The notes under the pieces are model-generated. The model worked only from the letters and a program-made list of their open reading frames with translations. It was not told the DNA's origin and ran no database searches. DNA of 5,226 nt from Deltaproteobacteria bacterium (GTDB taxonomy: Bacteria > Bdellovibrionota > UBA1018 > UBA923): positions 1 through 5,226 of the forward strand of contig JACQAW010000065.1 in the NCBI GenBank assembly GCA_016194725.1, read 5' to 3'. Below, piece by piece: positions 1 to 5,226 of this stretch; position 1 is the first letter of the stretch; every line of letters begins with the position of its first letter. Both the position numbers and the translations under genes were made by a program.

Positions 1-698
1 ACTTCGGGCCCTCGTTTAAATTCTCTGGCCGCACCGTGGGCGAACTGATTGCCACGGGCTTGCCCATCACGTTTGAGCTGGGGCTGTATGCCATGCTGGT
101 CGCACTCTTGATGGGAATCATCCCGGGAATTCTTGGCGCGCTCAAACCCAACACGCTCTCCGATCATCTGCCCATGTCGCTGGCCATGCTGGGCATCTGC
201 ATGCCGTCGTTTTTGCTCGGTCCTATTCTCGTGCTGGTTTTTGGAATCTGGCTCAAGTGGCTTCCCGTTTCAGGCTGGGATTCACCCCTGCAAAAACTAC
301 TGCCGTCAATCACGCTGGGCGCCTCGTACGCCGCCTATATCGCCAGATTGAGCCGCAGCGGCATGATCGACACCTTGTCGCAGGATTATATTCGCACGGC
401 GCGCGCCAAGGGTGCCGGTGAGCTCCGTGTCGTGCTCCGACACGCCTTGCGCGGCGGACTGCGCCCGGTGGTTTCATTTCTGGGGCCCGCAATGGCCGGG
501 CTGCTGGCCGGCTCGTTTGTCGTGGAAACTATTTTTCAGATTCCAGGGCTGGGACGGTTCTACGTACAGGCCGCCTTTAACCGCGACTACACCATGATTA
601 TGGGAACCACCATTTTGCTGGGCGCCCTGATTGTTCTTTTCAACATGCTCAGCGACATAGCCCAGGCGTGGCTCGACCCACGCCTGGCTTGCAGATAA
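1..698 (+). CDS. oppB: OppB oligopeptide ABC transporter permease, 5'-truncated
   Basis: This is one of the two membrane subunits of the oligopeptide importer; it forms half of the inner-membrane channel with OppC. The reading frame is open from base 3, and the residues before the GTG at 36 (beginning FGPSFKF) already match the conserved GPSFK region of OppB, so that GTG is an internal valine and the true start lies left of the window. About 231 residues are present, against about 306 in E. coli OppB, so roughly 75 N-terminal residues are missing. Visible features are hydrophobic segments at about fragment residues 24-46 and 60-83. The EAA loop that contacts the ATPases (YIRTARAKGA...LRHALR) begins near base 387. 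The C terminus has the typical ETIFQIPGLGRFYVQAAFNRDY stretch and a final membrane segment ending in LDPRL. The stop TAA at 696-698 lies 11 nt before oppC. The family match is clear; the exact peptide specificity cannot be read from it. Confidence 0.96.
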   Translation, partial: FGPSFKFSGRTVGELIATGLPITFELGLYAMLVALLMGIIPGILGALKPNTLSDHLPMSLAMLGICMPSFLLGPILVLVFGIWLKWLPVSGWDSPLQKLLPSITLGASYAAYIARLSRSGMIDTLSQDYIRTARAKGAGELRVVLRHALRGGLRPVVSFLGPAMAGLLAGSFVVETIFQIPGLGRFYVQAAFNRDYTMIMGTTILLGALIVLFNMLSDIAQAWLDPRLACR

Positions 699-700
699 CC

Positions 701-704
701 GGAG
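701..704 (+). promoter_or_regulatory. Ribosome binding site deciding the oppC start
   Basis: GGAG lies 5 nt before the ATG at 710. An in-frame upstream ATG at 668 lies inside the oppB coding sequence and has no comparable site, so this motif supports 710 as the start of oppC. Confidence 0.8.
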
Positions 705-709
705 ACCTG

Positions 710-1627
710 ATGCAAGCCCAAGCCAAAGCCCTGCTCCAGCAAATCAAACCAACCCGCGCCCCTCGGTACGACGAAGACCACGGCACCTCGCTGTGGGCGG
801 ACGCGTGGCTCAAGCTTAGCCGAAACCGCCTGGCACTCTTGGGTCTGCTGACCATCACCTTCATGACCGTGGTGGCGATTCTGACACCGTGGCTTGCGCC
901 CTACTCTTATGATGCGCAGGACCTGAATCTGGGAGCCCTGCCTCCAAGCGGCGCGCACTGGCTGGGCACCGACACTCTGGGCCGCGACCTGCTTACCCGC
1001 ATCATGTACGGCGGGCGCGTTTCGCTCATGGTAGGCTTTCTGGCCACCGCCGTGTCTTTAATCATCGGAGTGCTGTGGGGCACGATAGCCGGCTATTTCG
1101 GCGGACGCATCGATGCCCTCATGATGCGCACGGTGGACGTGTTGTATGCCCTGCCCTTCATGATCTTCGTAATTTTATTGATGGTCGTGTTCGGCCGCAA
1201 TCTGGTTTTGCTCTTCCTGGCCATTGGCGCGGTGGAATGGCTCACGATGGCGCGCATCGTACGCGGCCAGGTCACTGGGTTGATGAAAATGGAGTTCATC
1301 GAAGCCGCCATTTCGATGGGTATTCCCCGCAGCCGCATCATTTTGCGTCATCTGATTCCCAACGTGCTGGGGCCGGTGATCGTTTACACGACGCTCACCA
1401 TTCCCCAGGTCATGCTGCTGGAAGCTTTCCTGAGCTTTCTGGGCCTGGGCGTACAGCCACCCATGAGCTCGTGGGGGCTGCTCATGTCCACCGGTGTCGA
1501 GAGCATGGAGGAATTTCCGTGGCTCATGATTTTTCCAGGTCTGGTGCTGGCCTTGACATTGTTTTCCCTGAACTTTCTTGGCGACGGCCTTCGTGATGCG
1601 CTTGATCCGAAGTCCGCAAAGGAGTGA
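710..1627 (+). CDS. oppC: OppC oligopeptide ABC transporter permease
   Basis: This is the second membrane subunit of the peptide importer and partner of OppB. With the ATG at 710 the protein has 305 residues, close to the 302 of E. coli OppC. After a cytoplasmic N terminus of about 40 residues comes a first membrane helix (about 41-60). The family signature HWLGTDTLGRD (83-93) precedes the transport domain (about 103-300), which holds several hydrophobic helices. The EAA loop EFIEAAISMGIPRSRIILRHLIP at about 195-217 should dock onto OppD or OppF. The C terminus LNFLGDGLRDALDP is typical of OppC/DppC. The stretch FLAIGAVEWLTMARIVRGQ (169-187) is closer to OppC than to DppC. The last codons (GCA AAG GAG TGA) also supply the ribosome binding site for oppD, so the two genes are tightly coupled. 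No damage or frameshift is seen. Confidence 0.96.
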   Translation: MQAQAKALLQQIKPTRAPRYDEDHGTSLWADAWLKLSRNRLALLGLLTITFMTVVAILTPWLAPYSYDAQDLNLGALPPSGAHWLGTDTLGRDLLTRIMYGGRVSLMVGFLATAVSLIIGVLWGTIAGYFGGRIDALMMRTVDVLYALPFMIFVILLMVVFGRNLVLLFLAIGAVEWLTMARIVRGQVTGLMKMEFIEAAISMGIPRSRIILRHLIPNVLGPVIVYTTLTIPQVMLLEAFLSFLGLGVQPPMSSWGLLMSTGVESMEEFPWLMIFPGLVLALTLFSLNFLGDGLRDALDPKSAKE

Positions 1628-1630
1628 AGC

Positions 1631-2596
1631 ATGCTGACGGTCGAGGATCTGAAGACCTACTTTCACACTCGCGCCGGCATCGTGCGCGCGGTGGATGGCA
1701 TATCCTTCGAGGTCAAGGCGGGCGAAACGCTGGGGCTGGTTGGCGAGTCGGGCTCGGGTAAATCAGTCTCGGGCTACTCGCTGCTGGGGCTGATTCCAAC
1801 GCCACCGGGCAAGATCGAAAGCGGGACTGCGCTTTTTGGGGGCGTTGATCTCTTGAAGTGCACCGCCAGTGAGCTGCAGTCGATTCGCGGCAAGCGCATT
1901 GGAATGATTTTTCAGGACCCGATGACCTGCCTGAACCCATTCGTCACCATCGGCCAGCAGCTCATGGAGCCGCTTTTCATTCACGAAAAAATATCGGTCT
2001 CCAATGCCCGAATCGCCGCGCTCGAGGCCCTGCGAGAGGTTGGCATTCTCGACGGCGACCGCCGCATGGCTCAGTACCCTCACGAGTTTTCGGGCGGCAT
2101 GCGCCAACGCATCATGATTGCCATAGCGCTGATTCTCAAACCCGAGCTGCTGATTGCCGACGAGCCCACCACGGCACTCGACGTCACGATGCAGGCGCAG
2201 ATTCTTGATCTGATTCGCAGACTGCAGCGTGAACGCGGCATGGCCGTAATCTTCGTCACCCACGACCTTGGAATCGTAGCGGGCCTGGCCGACGAGGTGA
2301 TGGTCATGTACGCCGGAAAAATCGTGGAACGCGCGCGCACGCGCGAGCTGTTTTACGCTGCCCGACATCCCTACACACGCGGACTGCTGGCCTCGATTCC
2401 AAGCAACCACAGCGGCGGAGATCTATATAACATTCCGGGGCTGCCGCCTGACCTCGGCAAACCCCTGGCCGGCTGCGCGTTCGGGCCACGCTGCTCGAAT
2501 AAAAAGGACGTATGCGGCATGGGCCAGCCCACGATCAAGGCTGTTGCACCTCTGCACTACTCGTCGTGTGTGCGCATACAGGAGGGCTCATTATGA
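1631..2596 (+). CDS. oppD: OppD oligopeptide ABC transporter ATPase
   Basis: This is a cytoplasmic ATPase subunit that powers peptide import together with OppF. It has 321 residues. The nucleotide-binding domain shows Walker A GESGSGKS (38-45), Q-loop MIFQDP (Q95), ABC signature FSGGMRQR (153-160), Walker B LLIADEP (173-179) and the switch histidine H211 in VTHDLG. All catalytic residues are present. The SGGMRQR form of the signature and the FQDPMTCLNP region favour OppD over OppF. The C-terminal oligopeptide-transporter extension starts with HPYTRGLL (246-253) and contains four cysteines, C282, C288, C295 and C313, in the arrangement that binds an iron-sulfur cluster in some related transporters; here the cluster is an inference. 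The start ATG at 1631 has AAAGGAG 6 nt upstream, inside the end of oppC. The stop overlaps the oppF start as ATGA. Confidence 0.97.
   Translation: MLTVEDLKTYFHTRAGIVRAVDGISFEVKAGETLGLVGESGSGKSVSGYSLLGLIPTPPGKIESGTALFGGVDLLKCTASELQSIRGKRIGMIFQDPMTCLNPFVTIGQQLMEPLFIHEKISVSNARIAALEALREVGILDGDRRMAQYPHEFSGGMRQRIMIAIALILKPELLIADEPTTALDVTMQAQILDLIRRLQRERGMAVIFVTHDLGIVAGLADEVMVMYAGKIVERARTRELFYAARHPYTRGLLASIPSNHSGGDLYNIPGLPPDLGKPLAGCAFGPRCSNKKDVCGMGQPTIKAVAPLHYSSCVRIQEGSL
2580..2586 (+). promoter_or_regulatory. Strong ribosome binding site deciding the oppF start
   Basis: AGGAGGG lies just before the ATG at 2593, with a 6-nt spacer, inside the last codons of oppD. It rules out the in-frame ATG at 2512, whose extra 27 residues do not resemble an ABC ATPase and would lie within oppD. 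Confidence 0.85.
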
Positions 2597-3537
2597 AACC
2601 GGAAAACCTGCTCGAGCTGCAAGACGTGCGAACCCATTTCCCATTGACCAAGGGCACCCTGTTTCCGCGCCTTACCGGCCACGTCAAGGCCGTGGACGGG
2701 GTGACTCTCGATTTGAAACGCGGTGAAGTGCTGGGCCTGGTGGGCGAATCGGGCTGTGGCAAATCCACGCTGGGCCGAACGATCATCAAGTTGATACGCG
2801 CCACCAGCGGACAAATCAGCTTGAGCCACGAAGCCCAAGGCGGCGTGCAGATGATTTTTCAAGACCCCTACAGCTCACTCAATCCGCGCATGACCGTGTT
2901 TGACACCCTGGCCGAGCCTATGCTGGTGAATGGCTTTGCCACGCGCGCCACCGTAGCGGTAAAGGTGGCCGAGCTGATGCACACCGTGGGCCTGGCCCCC
3001 CGCTTCATGCGCAAATACCCGCACGAGTTTTCCGGCGGCCAACGCCAGCGCATCGCGATTGCCAGGGCACTGGCCTTGAAGCCTCGCATCCTGATCGCCG
3101 ACGAGCCGGTGTCGGCCCTGGACGTTTCGATTCAGGCGCAGATTTTGAATTTGCTAGCCAGCTTGCGCAAGCGCCTGGGCTTGTCGATCATCTTCATCTC
3201 GCACGACCTGTCGGTCATTCGACATCTCTCAGACCGCGTAGCGGTCATGTACCTGGGAAAAATCGTCGAGCTGGGCTCCACCGCCGAAATATTTGCCAAG
3301 CCCCAGCACCCCTACACCCGCGCGTTGCTCTCGGCGATTCCCTTGCCCGACCCCGATCTGGAACGAAACCGCGAGCGCGTCATCCTCGCGGGCGATGCAC
3401 CGTCACCCATCAATCCACCGTCAGGCTGCGCCTTTCATCCGCGCTGCGCTTATGCGACATTCCAGTGCTCGCAGCGGCAACCCGTGCTTGCGCGACAGGG
3501 AACGTCTGAGACCCGGGTTGCCTGCATAAATCTCTAA
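2593..3537 (+). CDS. oppF: OppF oligopeptide ABC transporter ATPase
   Basis: This is the second ATPase of the peptide importer, expected to form a heterodimer with OppD on the cytoplasmic face. With the ATG at 2593 it has 314 residues, shorter than E. coli OppF (about 334). It shows Walker A GESGCGKS (51-58), Q-loop QMIFQDP (Q90), signature FSGGQRQR (146-153), Walker B ILIADEP (166-172), D-loop SALD (174-177) and switch histidine H204. The N-terminal HFPLTKG (15-21) and the IFQDPYSSLNPRMTV segment are typical of OppF/DppF. The C-terminal extension begins at HPYTRALL (239-246) and has cysteines C279, C285, C292 and C311. One oddity is that only 33 residues separate the Walker A lysine from the Q-loop glutamine, about a dozen fewer than I recall for E. 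coli OppF and 18 fewer than in the neighbouring OppD. All catalytic motifs remain, so I treat it as functional. Confidence 0.96.
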   Translation: MKPENLLELQDVRTHFPLTKGTLFPRLTGHVKAVDGVTLDLKRGEVLGLVGESGCGKSTLGRTIIKLIRATSGQISLSHEAQGGVQMIFQDPYSSLNPRMTVFDTLAEPMLVNGFATRATVAVKVAELMHTVGLAPRFMRKYPHEFSGGQRQRIAIARALALKPRILIADEPVSALDVSIQAQILNLLASLRKRLGLSIIFISHDLSVIRHLSDRVAVMYLGKIVELGSTAEIFAKPQHPYTRALLSAIPLPDPDLERNRERVILAGDAPSPINPPSGCAFHPRCAYATFQCSQRQPVLARQGTSETRVACINL

Positions 3538-3593
3538 GCATCTCGGTTAGGCAAAAGCTGCCCTTCGCGACCAATCTGATGTCTGACGATAAA

Positions 3594-3597
3594 GAGG
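3594..3597 (+). promoter_or_regulatory. Unusually close ribosome binding site of the ParB-like gene
   Basis: GAGG is followed by a single A and then the ATG at 3599. This is much closer than the usual 5-9 nt. An in-frame stop TAA at 3590-3592 excludes any upstream start, and the next possible start codons (CTG, TTG) lie inside the signal peptide, so 3599 remains the best start despite the poor spacing. Confidence 0.5.
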
Positions 3598-3598
3598 A

Positions 3599-4777
3599 AT
3601 GACAAAACTTCCGCGCGCCGCGCTCCCCATCTTTTCAGCACTGGCTTTGGCAGCCCTATCGCTTTCAGCTTTCGGCGATTACTCCACGTATACCGTCGAC
3701 CTGAACAAAGTGCATCCCACTCAAATGCAGGTGGGTATGGCCGCGGTTCGCATCGTGAGCCAAAACACCTACGTCGACAGTGCCATTGGTGACGACGCCG
3801 AGCTGGCCGATTTTAAATCGCAGCCCAGCGGCGACAAGAAAAATCCGCTGCCGCCCCGCAAATCGCTGAGCGAGCTCAGCCCCGCACAGCGCACGCGCCT
3901 GCACGACAAGCTTGCCGCCTATCTTGCGCAAAATCCGCCCGAGCCGGTGCGCGCGGTTCGCGGCCCCGATGGCTCGATCTACATCACCGACGGCCACCAT
4001 CGCACCACGGCCCTTGAGGTGTTGACGCTCGAAGGTGCGCCGCCGCTGGTCGACTCCAAGAAGGCGCAAATCAGAGTTACCATTGGCGACAGCGGCAACT
4101 ATCAGGGGCGCCCCGACGACTTCATCGACTTCGTATCCAGGACCGGTTTTTTTACCCGCGACGTGCGCGAGCGCTTCCAGCACAAAGAGCTGACTGCAAG
4201 CCAGCTCGTGGGCCTGCTGCCCAAAACCATGGCTGACATGGTTCATTCCGACCTTCCGTTGCGCAGCACGGTTGGCAAAGTGTTTTTTGATTTGGGAATC
4301 AAGGGCGACCCCTTTGACGACTACCTGGAATTTTTTATCGGCGAGCAGATCGACTGCGAAAGCGGCTCAACCCAGGGCCACGAGTTCGACGAGGCCACGC
4401 TGGAGCGCACGCGTCGCGCGATTTTTGGAAACCCCGACGTTCTGGCTTACCTGCGCACTAAAGAAAGCCCCGAACCTAAAAAGGCGATTGCCGAAGCGCA
4501 AATTGCCAAGGCGATTTCCAAATACAATATCATCGAGGCCGAACGTGCGAGCAAAGGCGTGCCCGACCCGGCGCCCTTGACCTGCACGGCAACGAAACCC
4601 GCATCCGAGATGGTCGAAGAAACCGTGAATCTCCTGCGCGCCAAAAAACCAGGCCCCTCTTTGAATACCGTGGAACAAGACAACACGCAGAAACAAGAGC
4701 ACTCCGAGCCGACCAACGAAACGGCAGCGGAAGGGCCTGGCGCCGACCCGAAAACCTCGTTCGTCAAACCTGAATAG
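3599..4777 (+). CDS. Exported ParB-like nuclease-fold protein, function unknown
   Basis: The protein has 392 residues. Residues 1-26 look like a signal peptide: a basic start MTKLPR, a hydrophobic core and a likely cleavage after AFG (24-26). The mature part opens with VDLNKVHPTQMQVGM (33-47), a pattern seen at the start of ParB/sulfiredoxin-type domains. Residues 117-139 read as a strand-turn-strand ending in GPDGSIYITDGHHRTTAL, with H133, H134 and R135 in the position of the ParB-type catalytic or nucleotide-binding loop. This combination resembles the putative ParB-like nuclease family ParBc_2; nuclease activity is unproven and the export signal argues against a chromosome-partitioning role. 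Residues 170-290 are rich in aromatic and charged residues and are unrecognised. C253 and C329 are the only cysteines and could form a disulfide. Residues from about 330 to the end are rich in E, P, T and K and probably disordered. It follows oppF by 61 nt without a clear terminator, so it may be partly cotranscribed, but a functional link to peptide uptake is not shown. Confidence 0.85.
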   Translation: MTKLPRAALPIFSALALAALSLSAFGDYSTYTVDLNKVHPTQMQVGMAAVRIVSQNTYVDSAIGDDAELADFKSQPSGDKKNPLPPRKSLSELSPAQRTRLHDKLAAYLAQNPPEPVRAVRGPDGSIYITDGHHRTTALEVLTLEGAPPLVDSKKAQIRVTIGDSGNYQGRPDDFIDFVSRTGFFTRDVRERFQHKELTASQLVGLLPKTMADMVHSDLPLRSTVGKVFFDLGIKGDPFDDYLEFFIGEQIDCESGSTQGHEFDEATLERTRRAIFGNPDVLAYLRTKESPEPKKAIAEAQIAKAISKYNIIEAERASKGVPDPAPLTCTATKPASEMVEETVNLLRAKKPGPSLNTVEQDNTQKQEHSEPTNETAAEGPGADPKTSFVKPE

Positions 4778-4783
4778 TTTTGG

Positions 4784-4808
4784 GCTGGTCGGGCAACGCC
4801 CTGCCAGC
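4784..4808 (+). terminator. Hairpin after the ParB-like gene, possible terminator
   Basis: GCTGGTCGGGC (4784-4794) pairs with GCCCTGCCAGC (4798-4808) around a three-base loop AAC. This gives ten pairs, one of them G-U, with one C-T mismatch. It begins 6 nt after the stop codon at 4775-4777. No run of T follows, so it is not a classical intrinsic terminator. It may protect the 3' end or act with a termination factor. Confidence 0.45.
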
Positions 4809-4810
4809 GC

Positions 4811-4826
4811 CTTGAGCTAACTCAAG
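4811..4826 (+). terminator. Second perfect hairpin, possible part of a tandem terminator
   Basis: CTTGAG (4811-4816) and CTCAAG (4821-4826) form a perfect 6-bp stem with the loop CTAA, only 2 nt after the preceding hairpin. It is followed by TCAAAACG, not a T-run. Being symmetric, it could also be a protein-binding palindrome. Confidence 0.35.
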
Positions 4827-4882
4827 TCAAAACGAATACTTACGAGGGGCAGCCTTGTCCACCCACCCGCCCTGAATGCGAA

Positions 4883-4911
4883 TTGTCGACAGCGCATTTT
4901 CGGCCTAAATT
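4883..4911 (+). promoter_or_regulatory. Weak sigma70-like promoter candidate
   Basis: TTGTCG (4883-4888) and TAAATT (4906-4911) each match four of six bases of the -35 and -10 consensus, with an ideal 17-nt spacer. Transcription would start around 4918 and give a leader of about 50 nt before the GTG at 4967. The position suits the downstream gene, but matches this weak occur by chance. Confidence 0.3.
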
Positions 4912-4956
4912 AACCTCAGATTTCAGGCCAAGACTTTTAACTTGAACCCAACATCC

Positions 4957-4960
4957 GAGG
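4957..4960 (+). promoter_or_regulatory. Ribosome binding site deciding the GTG start at 4967
   Basis: GAGG lies 6 nt before GTG 4967-4969. An in-frame TGA at 4943-4945 leaves this GTG as the only plausible start at the head of the frame. Confidence 0.7.
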
Positions 4961-4966
4961 TATTCC

Positions 4967-5226
4967 GTGATCAGCTCCACTCCCCGTTCCGTCCTGCTCC
5001 TCACCACCCTTGCGCTTGCCTTTCCCGTGCTCACCGGCTTTGGCCCCAGCCGCCCCGTGCCTCTGCCAGCCGCGGAAGCAAAAACCGCCTTCACCACCGC
5101 GCCTCGCGCCGATGTGTTTCGTCTTTGGCTCGACCTTCGCAGCGGCAGCTCAACCCCGCGGGTTTGGCTGGGCACCGACTCCGACAGCCTGGCCACGGCC
5201 GGCGTGCAGGTTTGGGAATCCGGCAC
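4967..5226 (+). CDS. Exported protein, N-terminal fragment, unknown function
   Basis: A reading frame begins with GTG at 4967 and stays open to the right edge of the window, giving 86 complete codons; the 3' end is missing. The N terminus MISSTPRSVLLLTTLALAF has a short polar region with an arginine followed by a hydrophobic core, as in a Sec signal peptide. Possible cleavage sites are after GFG (24-26) or, with a better A-x-A pattern, after AEA (36-38). There is no cysteine at the cleavage region, so it is not a lipoprotein. The visible mature part, with DVFRLWLDLRSG and VWLGTDSDS, alternates hydrophobic and polar residues and suggests beta structure, but I do not recognise a family. The ribosome binding site, the signal peptide and the open frame support it as a real gene over the antisense frame on the same DNA. 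It is separated from the ParB-like gene by 189 nt and probable termination structures, so it likely forms its own unit. Confidence 0.75.
   Translation, partial: MISSTPRSVLLLTTLALAFPVLTGFGPSRPVPLPAAEAKTAFTTAPRADVFRLWLDLRSGSSTPRVWLGTDSDSLATAGVQVWESG

Larger units (their letters stand above)
4778..4966. other. Intergenic region between two exported-protein genes
   Basis: This 189-nt stretch holds two adjacent hairpins at its left end, then a weak promoter candidate, an imperfect inverted repeat (4902-4910 with 4921-4929) and the ribosome binding site of the next gene. An open frame on the minus strand crosses it, but that frame is antisense to a better-supported + strand gene. I see no tRNA or other recognisable RNA gene. 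Confidence 0.7.

Noticed and set aside
668..709. Longer oppC start at ATG 668
   Set aside because: It would overlap the end of oppB by 31 nt, has no clear ribosome binding site, and adds residues not typical of OppC; GGAG sits correctly before 710.
1763..2410. Long open frame on the minus strand across oppD
   Set aside because: It lies wholly antisense to an ABC ATPase with all motifs intact, and its histidine-rich, low-complexity product has no recognisable domain.
2512..2592. Longer oppF start at ATG 2512
   Set aside because: The added residues are the +1 shadow of the OppD cysteine-rich tail, and AGGAGGG directly precedes the ATG at 2593.
3550..3562. Hairpin GGCA-AAAGC-TGCC after oppF as a terminator
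   Set aside because: The stem is only 4 bp and no T-run follows; it is too weak to support a terminator.
3538..3598. Promoter between oppF and the ParB-like gene
   Set aside because: The AT-rich pieces such as GATAAA overlap the ribosome binding site, and no -35 box at a suitable distance could be found.
3665..4246. Minus-strand frame of 193 codons antisense to the ParB-like gene
   Set aside because: The + strand frame has a signal peptide and family motifs; the antisense product shows none and is a codon-bias shadow.
4840..5226. Minus-strand open frame at the right end
   Set aside because: Its product is rich in S, R, G and V without domain features, while the opposite strand has a ribosome binding site, a GTG start and a signal peptide.

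Overview
The window is a moderately GC-rich, tightly packed bacterial segment with all supported genes on the + strand. The first two thirds (1-3537) is the 3' part of an oligopeptide ABC transporter operon in the order oppB (5'-truncated by the window edge), oppC, oppD, oppF. Gaps are 11 nt and 3 nt, followed by a 4-nt ATGA overlap, which indicates one transcript with translational coupling. The two permeases and two ATPases together form the inner-membrane part of a peptide importer. The periplasmic peptide-binding protein OppA is not in the window and may lie upstream of the left edge.

After a 61-nt gap without a convincing terminator comes a 392-residue protein (3599-4777). It has an N-terminal signal peptide and a ParB-like nuclease fold motif (HPTQ...VG near the N terminus, then GPDG-IYITDGHHR-TAL). 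I read it as an exported member of the putative ParB-like nuclease (ParBc_2) group. Its function is unknown and it is the least ordinary gene here. Two adjacent hairpins follow its stop codon (4784-4808 and 4811-4826) and probably mark the end of that transcript, although neither has a U-tract.

The 189-nt intergenic region 4778-4966 holds these hairpins, a weak sigma70-like promoter candidate and an imperfect inverted repeat. From 4967 a GTG-initiated reading frame with a good ribosome binding site and a signal-peptide-like N terminus runs off the right edge. It is a second exported protein that I cannot name.

Signal peptides and an Opp system closely resembling the enterobacterial OppBCDF suggest a Gram-negative bacterium, most likely a proteobacterium; I cannot place it more finely. 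I see no mobile elements, RNA genes or CRISPR repeats. The transporter is ordinary apart from a shortened segment in OppF between Walker A and the Q-loop. I do not see strong evidence for a new multi-gene system; the exported ParB-like protein is the best candidate for unexplored biology.
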